Positions 11,701 through 26,700 of a DNA stretch of 64,000 nucleotides are shown piece by piece. Source of the stretch: Chrysaora quinquecirrha (Eukaryota; Cnidaria; Scyphozoa; Semaeostomeae; Pelagiidae); NCBI GenBank assembly GCA_014526335.1, contig JACTAT010000010.1, positions 1,398,330-1,462,329 on the forward strand. The letters run 5' to 3'. Positions within the stretch are counted from its first letter, which is position 1; each line of letters starts with the position of its first letter. Position numbers and translations under genes: made by a program. Below the pieces are notes generated by a model. It saw only the letters and a list, made by a program, of their open reading frames with translations. It searched no databases and was not told the DNA's origin.

Positions 11701-14700
11701 TCTAATTTCATTACTTCTTCAAAATTTCCCTTAAAACCGAATTTTGGAGTCATAAATTTATGTATTTAACAATAACTTAGCTCCAATTGTCCAGCGGTTA
11801 ACATACCTTTTCAAAGAGGTCTGGGACGGCCCAACATTTTTCTAGAAGATGGTTGACATCTTGAGTAATTGATTCCCTTCCACGTTCAGCGACCGGGATT
11901 GCAATCGCTTTGAAGTGAGTTATTGCAGCAAACTTTGTCTCAAATTCACGAATAATGGAAGAAAAGAGAGAAAAGGAACGTGTGAAAACAAATGTTCAAA
12001 ATAAAGTAAAAAAAAGTAAAGTTACCGTTTTGAGTCTACTACTAGCCTAAGTCTTCTCAGTCGACTTTACACTTTATCCCTGGTCTGAATGCATATGGCA
12101 TATAGCAAGGTGCAGCCACACACGGCGCTCATAACTACTGACCAGGTACCCATTTATACACCTGGGTAGAAAGAGGCACATTTGTGTTAACAACTTACCT
12201 AAGGTTGTTATCTCTGCAGTCACAGTGCAAAGATCGTGGCTCGAACCCCAGACATTCTCGTTGTGAGCCCAGCACGCTAACCACTGCGCTACAGAGACCA
12301 CAGAATATCTGCAGAAATTTAGGAAAAAAGATGCAAGTAATTCACAAAAAGAAAACTTAATACCTCTTTGAGCTGATAAGCTGAGACTTACTCCAATTTT
12401 ACGCGAATTTGAAGCAAATTTGTGAGCATTACAACTCCTGAAGCGACAGCAATTTGAGTCGTTCCACACAGGGTGGATTCCCTTACTCTGGATGTCTGCC
12501 ATCTTCCAGAAGAATGTCACACCGACCCAGACCTCTTTGGAAAGGTCTATTTGCGTCCGACAAGAAAGCAAAGGCGTAAAAATGGAAAGGAAAAGCCGTA
12601 TGAGAGATCAATAGACGCTTCCGCAAAAGATGGCTGCCGTTTTTTCCTACTGTTTTCATTAAGGATTTTCGAAAAGAATTCTGGGAATAATTTCCTTAGT
12701 TATGTTTTTTACATAGCCGCATACGTTGAATTCGTAGGTAAGGAAATTATTCCCAGAATTCCCTTCGAAAAACCTTAAGAAAAACATGGGATTGACAGAA
12801 ACGGCAGGCATCTTTTGCGGAAACCTCTATTAATGGCAAGCCTGTAATGTAACTGTCTTGTCTTGTCTTTCCTTTGTTTTTTCTTCAATTTAAGATAATT
12901 AAATAAATAACAGTCTGCTTTTCTTTATAGGTCTCCAGAGCCTGTACTTCAATATGCCAGTGGGTTCGTGCCATGCATAAATATCATTTCGTGGCGAAGA
13001 ATGTCGCTCCTAAAAGGGTTTGTTTGTTTTGAATATTAATGTAACTACTTGTGATTTTATGAGCAAAAAACAACTGTAGAGATGTGAGTTAATGGGGGTT
13101 AGGAACGAGGCATGGACATGGGCGTAATTCGTAATTATTTAATGAGGCGTTTTTAGGGGTTGTAAGAGGAGTGTGTCGGAGAGTTCGGTAAGGACAATAG
13201 GCGTTTGCTGTGAGTTAGAGTTTATCGTTTTATGGAGTTATATTTGAAGAGAAATATTGGTTGAAGTAAAGTTGATTTATATTGCGTCTTATTTATCTTG
13301 GTTCTTGTGTACTTCGTTACACAAGTATGTGAAATTTTTGCATTTCTAATAAGCCTTTAGCTTAAATTATGCAGTCACTACCTTTCCCTAAACAGGTTTC
13401 AAAACTAATAAATTCAGAATGAGAGGCTATATGTGAATGAGGTTGCATTCTTTAAGGACTATTATCTGTTCTGAATTCTGAAGAAGTAGAGTTCCAGCCC
13501 TAGAGTCAGGAAAGTTTGAAGCCTGGAAAGTCCTCGATTCCTCGAGAGTTGTCAAAAGAACAGGCTTTCGACCTCCTGAAAGTTTTAGAAAAGAGAAGAA
13601 GCGGAAAAAGGTTCGAAAAGAACGAACTCTGAATAAAAAGCGTAAACTTACTATTCGTCTGACGAAAAACGTTCGAATCCTGGAATACTGCATTCGAAAA
13701 TCTGACGATTGCTTTTCGATATTCGATTTTTCCACCTACGCAATCAGATTTTATCGAATTTTATTCGAAAATACGAGCTTAACAGGCTACTGCTTCTCAA
13801 TGTTCTGAATGTGATGTTTTTGAGTCCACGAAAGAGGTTAACCCCAGAGCTTGTTGGATTTAAACCCAAATGAGTGATCCGAGTCCCATAATTAAGAGCA
13901 TCTTTGTATATCAGGCTGAAATGGTTCTTATTTATTGGGTAGACAATTTTCAGGCTGTAGGTTCTTGAATGAAGTTTTCTTAGTTTTATTGTTACACTCT
14001 TTTTTTTGTAAGAACAATTTTATAATAACACGAGCCTGGATTTTTCCCAGATTTTAATAACAAATTAAGAACAAGCTGAGGCTGGCCTTTTCAAAAGCCC
14101 TAAGAATATCAGCCAAATATGTAAGTAAGACAGTCAGACTGAACGTAAAAGGCAAGCAAACAAAGAAATAGACAAGAATGCTGCATTTTGATAAAAACCT
14201 AGTACCACTATGGCGCGCAATTACCGCCAAAAATAGGACCTTCAATTTTGAAGCTAAATTGTTTGAAAACAACATCTGACACTACAATCTAACTGTCAAT
14301 ATCAAAGTGAAATTTCATTTTTCAAGTTAAAATCTAAATTGTAAAGTCAAATTTATGATTGAAGTGTCAGCCTTCAAAATTAAGTCTCCAAATTAGAGTA
14401 TCATCACAGATTTCATGTCAAGTTTCAGATTCGAAGTGTCAGCCTCGATTTCATGTCACGTTTCAGATTTAAAGTTTCGGCCTCGATCTCATGTCAAGTT
14501 TCAGATTTAAAGTGTCAGCCTCGATTTCATGTTAAATTTCAGATTTAAAGTGTCAGCCTCGATCTTATGATTAGTTTCAGCGACACTGATCAAAAGATCA
14601 GAAACATTGATCTTTTTAGAGATCAGTGGGTTTAAAGTGCTTCAAGATATGTAAAATTTCTATCATAAGACTTAAGTTAAGGTAACAAAATTGCTGATTT

Positions 14701-17700
14701 TTTCATCACTAGTACTGAAAATTGCTGGATAATAAAGAAATTTTCAGTGCTGGGGCAGATCAGTTCAGTTGTACTCGACTCATTCGAAACTTTTTGATAA
14801 AAGACAGCATTGAGCCTCGGTGTCAAAAAACCAGTCTAGCCTCTTTCTTTTATTGTCGTAACCACACCATGACACCATCTCTGTTCTATGAAACATCTGA
14901 GCCGAGCCACGAGGTCTTTTTTATGCGCATCTTTTTCTGACGAAATGGCTGACAAACAAGCACGTGAACTTACAGAGATTTTGAAGCGGGCTCAATCTCT
15001 AGTTCAAAGAATGAGTCCTGCTCCGTTCACCAACGCTTTTGCCTCGGGTCTTTCAGGGGTATTATTCACGAGATTTCCAGCAAGATCAAGAAGTTATAAC
15101 AATTCATCCAATCCTGCAATCTCTACACCGTTTGTGTGGCTGTACTGAAATCGTAAAAGCGAGTTTCTGAGAAAGTCAATACGAAAATAAATGGAGTCTT
15201 GAAGGTTCTTGTCAAAAGCTCCATGTTGACAGTCGTGCAAAATTCTTTCAATTGAACGGCTCACCTCATGTCTTAAACGATCTTCAAAAGAAGCATCCAT
15301 TTTCAAAACCTTACATAATAGGCCTAACTATATTTTACGATGGAATGGTGTGAAAAGAGGTTCAAGCAAACGAAAGGCTCCAAACGGGGCTGGTGAACCT
15401 TAATCCTTATCTTTATCTCCGTTTTCAAGTGAAATCGACGCTGACACTTTCAATCTGAACTTGACATGAATTCGAGGCCGACACTTTAAATCTGAAACTT
15501 GACATGAAATCGAGGCCGACACTTTAAATCTGAAACTTGACATGAAATCGAGGCCGACACTTAAAATCTGAAACTTGACATGAAATCGAGGCTGACACTT
15601 TGAATCGTAAACTAGACATGAAATCTGTGATGATACTCTAATTTTGAGACTTAATTTTTGAAGGCTGATACTTCAATCATAGATTTGACTTTAAAATTTA
15701 GATTTTAGCTTGAGAGATGAAATTTCACTTTGATAATGACAGTTAGATTGTAGTGTCAGATGTTGATTGCAAACAATTTAGCTTATAATTTGAAGGTCCT
15801 ACTTTTGGCGGTAATTGCGCGCCATATACCACCCTTAGACATTCATTGAAAATATAGATATCTAAGTAACCAAGGTATTAGGAACAGATTAAGAACATTT
15901 CAGGCTCGAAAACGGCAGAAATTTAAGAACAGCCCAACAGCCAGCCTTAATCGAAAATTCCTGGTTCTTATAAAAAAAAGAGTGTATTTAAATAGCGATG
16001 TCAGACAAATCATGTTATAGGCCTCTTATGCTTGCAACTTTTCTATTCCTTTTACTATTTTTTTCTTCTGATTCAACAGGAGGCACTGAAAAAGGCCCAG
16101 AGCGAATTACAAGAAACCCAGAGGCTCCTAGAAGCAGCGAAAGCGAGACTGGCTGAGGTCGAGGAAGGTATAGCCTCACTTCAGGCAAAATACGAAGAAT
16201 GTGTTGCTAAGAAACAAGATTTAGAATTCAAGACTGAGCAATGCACTGCAAGGCTTGGCAGAGCAGAAAAGGTTGGTTTGAATATTTTTTATATTGTTTT
16301 TGTTCTCAAATGTTTTAGATTTTGAAGCAAATTTTGCTGCAATATCTCTCCTGGAAGGACTGCAATTAAGGTCTTTGTATGTGGAGAGAATTCCCTTATA
16401 CTCAACATGTCTACCATTTTCCGGAAAAATGTCGCGCCGACCCAGACCTCTTTGAAAAGGTCTATAGGAAAAGCAAGGGTTTAGGACCCTGTCTATATGA
16501 AACTAAAATGCTTGTTTTCTTGTCTCGAAGCAAGCGCCCGAAGTAAAAGCACCGTTCGTTTATGCGAATAAATAAGCTATGACAGTATACGGTTTTCCTT
16601 TCCCATGAAGAGACTATTGGAGAAGCTCTCTCTCTCTCTTTGGCTATTCAATCTACCAAGAGAGTTTGACTTTCCCTTCAGGGATTTTCTCTTCAGACAA
16701 ATCTTTTTGTTTTGCTGTAAAGGCTGGTCCTTCCAGAACCAAGAGATATATTAGTAGCTGTAATCCGAGTTTACTACGGCATTCTTCAATGATTCTCTTA
16801 ATCTTTCTTAGTTGATTGGTGGTCTGAGCGATGAACAAGGTCGATGGGTGGAGGCAGTTAAAGAATTCGATGAACTTCTTATCAATATCATTGGCGATAT
16901 TGTAATTTCTTCTGGAGTTATTGCGTATTTGGGTGTTTTTACGGTAGGTTTTTTTACGCTGCATTGTTCCCCTGCAAAAAACATATGCCATTCATTTGAA
17001 AAAGAGACTTTGTTCGTGTTAGTCTCATGGTTTTTATCATTTCTTCTTTCGACATAACCCTGGCTTTATACTGTAATTACTAGCATTGAATTTTTGTTGA
17101 TTTTAGGGTGAATACCGATCATCTCTCGTCGACGAATGGAAAGAGGAGCTTACCAAAGAAAAAATTCCTCATTCTGAAAGTTGCAGTCTCGTTGGAACCC
17201 TTGGCGATCCTGTCAAGATAAGAAATTGGCAAATAGCAGGCCTGCCACGTGATACACTATCAATTGATAATGGCATTGTTGTGCAATATTCGAAACGATG
17301 GCCATTGTTCATTGATCCGCAAGGACAGGCAAATAAATGGATACGAACACAGGTTTGTAATAGGAGTCCTTAACAAATGAGCGTTTGTAAACATAAAGAA
17401 GTAATCATTCGAAGCAAGTAATTTAAACCTTAAGGCCTGGCTAAACTAGGAGACATGTCGCGCGCGACATTGGTGTCCCTTCGGTGTCTCCCAGTTTAGC
17501 CACTTTGGAAACTTTGTAGCGTGCGACAAAATTTATAGCAAGGGGCACGCAAATATTTCTGGGAGACAACAGAAACATTTCTTGTCTTCGCGACATGCAA
17601 ATGACTCGGCGGACATGTTGTTCGCTTGTCACTCGCATGTTTAGCCACCCTGGGAGACACTTTTGTGTTCGAAGAATTTCGAACACATTGGTGTTGTTTT

Positions 17701-17722
17701 TGTGTTCGAAGAATTTCGTGTC

Positions 17723-17769
<47 letters not shown>

Positions 17770-20700
17770 CACTGACTAACCACGCTTGAACAATGGAAAA
17801 CGTGTAACAATAGTATAAGCATCTCAAGAATGCCATTAGGGCCATTGTCTCGGCCATTTATGCGCAATTTGCGGTTAGTTCTTCACAATCACGGCAAGCA
17901 AGCCCCTTTGTCGATTTAAGGTCATGTGACAATTTTTCTCTTCGCACAAGCTTGATTGCATCTGACTCATGGCTGTTTACCATTTGAAACTGGCAAATTG
18001 CCACCTTGGATTGGTAAATGACATTTCACGCATTCTCAACATCAATCAAAGAGTCTTGGCAAAGAGCGGCAATTTCAAACCAGTTCTCAAAACAAATCTT
18101 CATTATTATCATCCTCACCATAAAAATCGTCATAATAATAATAATAATAATAATAATCACCATCATCATTATCATCATCATCATCATGATTACCATCACT
18201 ATCATTGATGGTGTGGCTGCGGCAAGATCTAAAGGAACTCACCACCACCACAATCACCCCTACAACCATCACCACCACCACCCTATCACCACCACCACAA
18301 CCACCCTAAAATCATCACCACCATCACCCTTATCACCACCACCAGCCCCTAAAACCACCACCACAGCCACCCCTACAACCATCACCACGATCACCTCTAT
18401 CAAAACCACCACACCCCTTATCACCACCACCACAACCACCCCTACAACCATCACCTCGACCACCCCTATCACCACCACCACAACCCCCCTACAATCATCA
18501 CCACCATCATCCCTATCACAACCATCACAAGCACCCCTACCTTCAGCACCACAACCACCTCTACCACCACCACTACATCCATACTACCATCACAATCACC
18601 CCTACCAACAAGCATCATAATCATCGTGGTCATCAACATCATCATAACCACCACCATTATCATGATAATCATTATCGTCATTGTTGTGCATACCGATTAA
18701 CATCTTTCATCATTTGACCGAAATAGCTATATTCAACCAGAGTCGTTCTTCGAACACGCCCATAGGGCCCCTATGTTTTTGTACTTTGTGATTAACTGTT
18801 GAATACCGACGATTAATCGTTCTTCATTGAATTTTGTGATTACATCTGATCAGTGGTGGATTACATTGATTATTGGATGATCATATATGATTGGGTGATA
18901 ATACGTCTAAATAATTAAAATTGACTAATGATTATTTGTGATTACTTGTGATTACTTGTGACTATTTGTGATTCTGGATGATCAAAGCTTGAATATTGCT
19001 GATTGCAATTAAACTATTACGAATTAAATAATTGGCAATTGGTTAATAATTAAGGATTGATGATTGATGATTGATGATTGAAGATTGATGATTGATGTTC
19101 GATGTTCCATTATTGATGATCGTCATTGATGATTGATAATTGATAACTGATGATTGATGTTCGATTATTGATGATTGGTGATTGGTGATTGATGATTGAT
19201 TATTGATGATTGATGATTGATGATGATTTTAAATGATTTCGTCCTAGTGGTCTTGAAGATCAATTATTAGCATTAGTAGTTGCTGAAGAGCGACCAGATC
19301 TTGAAGAAGCCAAAAACCAGCTGATTGTTAGCAATGCCAAAATGAAACAAGAATTGAAAGCAATCGAAGATAAAATATTACATCGACTGTCATCATCAGA
19401 AGGAAGCCCTGTTGATGACATCGATTTAATTCATACATTGGAGCAATCAAAAATCAAATCTCAAGAAATCAAGGTGCATTTTTTATGTCTTATTTAAGAA
19501 AACAATTACAGCTACAGCACGTAAGGGCCTCAACTTTCATCCTGGGTTGGTTCTTGTATTTTTAAGAAAACCTTCGAAGTCTTCGAAACCTTCCAGTTTT
19601 TTAAGCAGAAGGTTTAGACCCCTGGAAGCCACCTAGGGGTGGGGGAAGATCTACAATACTAAAAGCATATCTCTAGATAGGAGTGGAGTATTTCCTTTTC
19701 TGAAAGAAAAATCGCAGAAAGCGGTGCTAAATGCTGGTTACTTAAAGCATTTTTTATTTTATTCTCAGTCTAAAGTGGTAATCGCAGAACAGACCGAAAA
19801 GGATATTGATGTTACAAGAAGTCAGTATATTCCAGTGGCAGTGAGAACACAGATTCTCTTCTTCTGTACATATGATTTGGTAAGTACATTTATTTTATGA
19901 CGGGTGAATGAAGTCGTACCACCCAAGGCTTTCCTCCAGTTTAGCTTCTTTTGTTTCGGCTATGTTGAGCCTTCTTCAACACCATATGTACTTGTATGTA
20001 TTTGGCATGAATGGCGAACACTAGGATAGATTTTTCCACAAGTGGCATATCACAATAGATGGGACTTAAACCTGTAAACCTGTACCAGGTCTGCATGACA
20101 AGAGAGCCAACGACAATTCCACTGAGCTATAGAGCTAATGAAATCGCCGAATAACTCTCCAAGTCATACTGCCCAAGGCTCTCCTCCCGTATGATAATTT
20201 TTGTGTTTCGGCTATGTTAAGCTTTCTACAGCAACATGAATATCCTTATATATTTGTCATGAATGGCAAACACTAGGCTAGATTTCCACAAAGGCATGCC
20301 AAAATTGATGAGATTCTTACCAAGACTGCATTTCTAGAGAGTCAACGACATTTTCCACGTGTGCTATATGGCTTACATAACTCTCTAAGTCATACAAGCC
20401 AAGGTTCTCCTCCAGGTAACATCGAAAAATCGTGACCTATATTTTTACTCATGTTACGACTGTTTAGCGCATTAATGGTTCTCTTTTTGACAGGCTAATA
20501 TCGACCCTATGTATCAATACTCTCTTGAGTGGTTTGTGAATATTTTCCTAAAGAGCATAGCCAATGCTGATGCTGCAGGTTTGTGAATCATTATTATTAT
20601 GATTAAATTTTCTAAAACCATAGCTCGTCCTGGTGTATAAGACGAAATTTTAAAACTGAATCTAGTTCTTGAGTCACACATTGCGAAAAATTGGCAATCA

Positions 20701-23694
20701 GCCAATCAAACTTTGCCATATAAAGGAATCACGCTAAACAAACTTTTCGATTATGACCAAGTCAGAGTACATTAACCCTAAATCCCTAATCCTAATGGGT
20801 TTTTCTCATCTATAAATAACCAGGTGGTGGCGGAAGTGTTCTCTACCCTCCTCCAGAAATCGCCTTTATGTTCAGCAGCACTATGAAACTTGAACCAGTA
20901 CCATATCCGACCATACCAGTAACCTGGATAAATTGGGCATCTCCCACTTCTATTACGACGCTATACAGACATCATAATGTAAAGATGCTATCGACGGGGT
21001 CAAATTTGCCTTAATATCATTAGCAATCCGAGTATGAGTTTTGCATACAGTAACTATGAAGCTCATTTCTTACCCTGGTTAGGGAGATTTGATTTTACTT
21101 ATACCAGATAAACTTGTTCACCAAGATTTATAGTATGTAACATGCCTTTAAGCTATGTGCACACTATAAGCTCTTAACGTTCTTACTAACACCTTAAACT
21201 ATGTATATCTTTCTAAACTAAAAATGAGTGATTTATCTCCACAGACAATGTTGTACAACGAATTCAGAACATCAATGATTACTTCACCTTCAGTCTTTAC
21301 TCAAACGTTTGCAGAAGTTTGTTCGAGAAACACAAATTGCTGTTTGCATTCTTGGTAACTGTGAGAATCTTGATGAATGAAGACAAAATTAACCTTGTAA
21401 GTAATGCTTTACTATTGTCAAAATATGAGTATAAAGCGCCGTACCACAGTTGATAGGATTTGAACCAAAGATGGCATGATCAGAGAGCCAACAACGATTC
21501 CACTGAACAAAAGACCCCGACGAAATTATGGAATAACTCTCCAAGCCATACAGCCCAAGACTCTCCTCTCCTTTCACTCTGTGTTGCGGCTATGTTGAAC
21601 CTTCAGCACCTATATTTCATGAATAGGAAACACTAGGATAAATTTTCTTCCAGTGGCATACCACAGTAGATGAGCTTCGAAGCTGGACTGCATGATCAGA
21701 GAGCCAACGACAATTCCACTGAGCTATAAAGCCCAACAAAATTTTGGAGTAACCCTCCAAGTCATCCAGCCGATTTCTTTCTTTTTGCTTTCATTTTTCG
21801 GCTATGTTTTTCATTCTTCAGTGCCATTACATACATTTCCTCTCGCTTCACTTTGTGTTTCACATTTCGTATAGCTGTATTTTTCGAGCTGTATTTTATA
21901 GCTGTATTTTGCATGACAAGAGAGCCAACAGCGTTTCCACTGAGCTAAAAAGCTCAATGAAATCGCCGACTAACTCTCCAAATCATACAGCTTATTGTTT
22001 TGCCTATGTTGAGCCTTTTTCAATACTGACAAATCGAAAACATACAATTTAAAAGTAATGCACGTTTCATGTCCTCTGGTTGATGACTGTGTATGAGATG
22101 GCCTTAGAAAGCATTGAAGCATAGTACTCTCGGAAAGCACACAATACCAAAAAATTTATCGGGAGCCCCATTTTTGAACTATAAAGCTCTGGCTGAACTA
22201 GGAGACATGTCTCCCAGAAACCTTTGCGTGCATCTTGCTACAAATTTTGTCGCGCGCTGCAAAGTTTCCGAGGTGGCTAGACTGGGAGACATCAAGGGGA
22301 CATCAATGTCGCGCGCGACATGTCTCGCCAGGCCTTAGGAGCCTAAACTGTGTTGCGCCTCTGATTGTACAGTATGATATTAATGGAATGATATCCTTTC
22401 TTTGACAGGATGAATGGAGATTTTTGTTAGCTGGAGGGACAATTATTCCAAAAGAAACAGAGAATCCTGCAAAGGATTGGTTATCAGAGAGATCATGGAA
22501 AGAAATCCTTATGATGACTAACTTGGTAAGTGGCGTTTCTAGAAAGAAGACTTCAGCAATATTCTTCTACATGTGCACTCATTTTTTGAATAAGAAACCA
22601 CTTATAAGAAACTACATATGCGTTTTGTGGTCTCTGTGGCGCAGTTTTTAGCGCGCTGGGCTCACAACGATAATGTTGTGGGTTCGATTCACGGTTTTTC
22701 CACTAGTGGTTGCAGAGATAACAACCTTGGGCAAGTTGTTAACACAAATGTGCCTCCCTCTACTCAGGTGTAGAAATGGGTACCCGGTCGGCAGTTATGA
22801 GCGCCGTGTGTGGCTGCACCCTGCTATATGCTTTATGCATCTAGACCAGGGGTAAAGTGTAATGTCGACTGAGTAGCCTTAGGCTATAGTAGACTCAAAA
22901 ACGGTAACTTTACTTTACTTTTCTCTAAAAATTAAGAAGCTATTCTATATGGTTAAAGAAGTAAGAAAAAGCCAAGAATCTTTTCGCTTTTAAATTCAAG
23001 CAATCTCTTTTAATGATGCACTATGTGTAATGTTTACGTAAAAATAATCACTAAAAACTATCATTCTTTGCGTAAATTCCGGAAAAAGTCAATTCTTTGA
23101 CTGATCAGAACATGATGCTTCACATTGAACCCTTCTTTCACAAAATTTCCGAATTTTCAATTTTCAAGTTAAGAAACTCTGCAAGAAACTTTCACTATAC
23201 CATTTGTGCTCAAAGCTTAGAAACCCTGCTATATTGCTCAGAGCATAGTTAACTAACTTAACTGATGACTCAATATTCTTCTGGGTAAAGGTTATAGAAC
23301 TGTCATTATAGCTATAAACCAATCCAGTCAATCAATTTTTCATTCTTTTTTGAATACCATAAGTGGTATTTTAAACCTTAATGGTATCTTTTAAACCCGC
23401 CCTCACTATTAAGCATTTCTTTTTGAAGCCGGAGGAAGCCTTTTATGTGTGGTATGGCCGAGTGGTTAAGGCGCTCGTCCCGCGATCGTAAGGTCGTGGG
23501 TTCGAATCTCGTCGGGACCACTTTCCACAAGCGTACAGTCAACTCAGCTGTCCATCCTTCCGAGGTCGGTAAATGAGTACCCAGGTTATTCGTTCTAGAA
23601 TATCAGTCTGGAGGCACAAGCTGCGGGTCCCCCACCAGATGTAAAGCTGCGTCAAATCCCCACCTGCGTTAACAAATAAAAATTGCTAGCTTCC

Positions 23695-23762
<68 letters not shown>

Positions 23763-26700
23763 AACGATGAGATAAAAACCAATGTAACGGAAATGGTCTC
23801 TTGGTCGTACGTGATATATTAACTCCTTTTCTAGCCTACATTTGCAAGCTTTGCTGATGACTTCTCAAACCATTTGGAAGAATTCAAGAGGATATTTGAT
23901 AGTGGTAGTCCACAAAGGTATTTACGTTTAATCTTTCTGAATTCATGTGTATCTTGTGTAATTTAGAAACATTGTGAAAATCTGCCCAAATTCTGCCAGG
24001 CCTGCGAAATATAAGAAGGGGGGAATGGACGTTCTACACGAATACTGCTCTTTACAGTATATCTCTGTATCTCAAGAAATTTGGCAAATAATTTTATGTT
24101 CTGTTTTGTAATCTGCATAATATAACCTTCCTTTTTTTTCCATAGTGAACCATTCCCAGGAACTTGGGATGAATCACTAGATTCATTTCAGAAGATTTTG
24201 GTTCTCAGATGTTTACGAGTTGACAAAGTTGCTAATGCAATGCAGGTAAGCAGGATAAAAAAATCACTTAGGCCCTGGTAAACGATCAAGCATTATTTCT
24301 CAAACATTTGATATTTGCTTTACAAGCAATGTTTAACCGTTCGGTCACTTTGCAAAGCATTGTTTATGAAGCAGAGTATAGTTTCAGTGACATTTTCTAA
24401 GCGTTTCAAGCAAAAGATGTTACACGAGCAATGTTTTGGAACGTGAAAAAACCGTCAAACTTTGTTGTTGAAACATTTAAGGTTTTCTTTACGAGCAATG
24501 TTTAACCGTTTGATCACGTCACAATGCATTGTTTATGAAGCAGAGTATAGTTTCAGTGACATTTTCTACGCGTTTCAAGCAAAAGATGCTAGTCGAGCAA
24601 TGTTTTGGGACGTGACTAAACCATCAAACATTGTTGTTGAAACATTTAAGTTTTCTTTACAAGCAATGTTTGAGCGTTTGTTCAAGTCGCAAAGCATTGT
24701 TTATGAAGCAGAGTAAAGTTTAAGTAGCAGTTTCTACTCGTTTAAAGCGAACGATGCTTGACGAGCAATGTTTTGGGACGTGACCTAACCATCAAACATT
24801 TGCTTTAAGAGCAATGTTTAACCGTTCGATCACGTCGCAAACATTGCTTGTGAAGCAGAGTTTGCTATGAAATGTTTTTGTAAAGATTTATAAACATCTT
24901 CTACTTGTTTAAAGCGAAAGATGCTTGACGAGCAATGTTTTGGGACGTGACCTAACCATCAAACATTTGCTTTACAAGCAATGTTTAACCGTTCGGCCAC
25001 GTTGCAAAACATTGCTTGTGAAGCAGAGTTTGCTTTGAAATGTTTTTGTAAAGATTTATAAACATCTTCTACTTGTTTAAAGCGAAAGATGCTTGACGAG
25101 CAATGTTTTGGGACGTGACCTAACCATCAAACATTTGCTTTACGAGCAATGTTTAACCGTTTGGCCACGTTGCAAAAGATTGCTTGTGAAGCAGAGTTTG
25201 CTTTGAAATGTTTTTGTAAAGATTTATAAACATCTTCTACTTGTTTAAAGCGAAAGATGCTAGTCGAGCAATGTTTTGGGACGTGACCTAACCATCAAAC
25301 ATTTGCTTTACGAGCAATGTTTAACTGTTTATTACGTCGCAAACATTGCTTGTGAAGCAGAGTTTGCTTTGAAATGTTTTTGTAAAGATTTATAAACATC
25401 TTCTACTCGTTTAAAGCGAACGATGCTTGACGAGCAATGTTTTGGGACGTGACCTAACCATCAAACATTTGCTTTAAGAGCAATGTTTAACCGTTCGATC
25501 ACGTCGCAAACATTGCTTGTGAAGCAGAGTTTGCTATGAAATGTTTTTGTAAAGATTTATAAACATCTTCTACTCGTTTAAAGCGAACGATGCTTGACGA
25601 GCAATGTTTTGGGACGTGACCTAACCATCAAACATTTGCTTTACGAGCAATGTTTAACCGTTTGGCCACGTTGCAAAAGATTGCTTGTGAAGCAGAGTTT
25701 GCTTTGAAATGTTTTTGTAAAGATTTATAAACATCTTCTACTTGTTTAAAGCGAAAGATGCTAGTCGAGCAATGTTTTGGGACGTGACCTAACCATCAAA
25801 CATTTGCTTTACGAGCAATGTTTAACCGTTTGGCCAGGTTGCAAAACATTGCTTGTGAAGCAGAGTTTGCTTTGAAATGTTTTTGTAAAGATTTATAAAC
25901 ATCTTCTACTTGTTTAAAGCGAAAGATGCTTGACGAGCAATGTTTTGGGACGTGACCTAACCATCAAACATTTGCTTTACAAGCAATGTTTAACCGTTCG
26001 GCCAGGTTGCAAAACATTGCTTGTGAAGCAGAGTTTGCTTTGAAATGTTTTTGTAAAGATTTATAAACATCTTCTACTTGTTTAAAGCGAAAGATGCTTG
26101 ACGAGCAATGTTTTGGGACGTGACCTAACCATCAAACATTTGCTTTACAAGCAATGTTTAACCGTTCGGCCAGGTTGCAAAACATTGCTTGTGAAGCAGA
26201 GTTTGCTTTGAAATGTTTTTGTAAAGATTTATAAACATCTTCTACTCGTTTAAAGCGAACGATGCTTGACGAGCAATGTTTTGGGACGTGACCTAACCAT
26301 CAAACATTTGCTTTACGAGCAATGTTTAACCGTTTGGCCACGTTGCAAAAGATTGCTTGTGAAGCAGAGTTTGCTTTGAAATGTTTTTGTGAAGATTTAT
26401 AAACATCTTCTACTTGTTTAAAGCGAAAGATGCTAGTCGAGCAATGTTTTGGGACGTGACCTAACCATCAAACATTTGCTTTACGAGCAATGTTTAACCG
26501 TTCGGCCACGTTGCAAAACATTGCTTGTGAAGCAGAGTTTGCTTTGAAATGCTTTTGTAAAGATTTATAAACATCTTCTACTCGTTTAAAGCGAACGATG
26601 CTTGACGAGCAATGTTTTGGGACGTGACCTAACCATCAAACATTTGCTTTAAGAGCAATGTTTAACCGTTCGATCACGTCGCAAACATTGCTTGTGAAGC

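Noticed and set aside
14888..15306. Overlapping open frames in the foldback core as a real gene
   Set aside because: Short, unrecognised and on both strands; kept only as a note under the element.
18018..18681. A 200-codon open frame and several Val- or Thr-rich frames
   Set aside because: They come from ACC/AAT repeats with strand bias; no conserved domain and no splice context.
20822..20985. Open stretch reading [17 protein letters not shown] in a DNAH1 intron, starting after an AG
   Set aside because: Exon 20494-20578 joins exon 21245 in phase to give the conserved DNAH1 sequence, and nothing like this stretch is known at that point. It ends in a stop.
23449..23525. A functional tRNA-Leu or tRNA-Ser gene
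   Set aside because: Box A and B are good, but the same head is fused to a shared SINE body and tail in three copies, and the acceptor stem pairing is imperfect.
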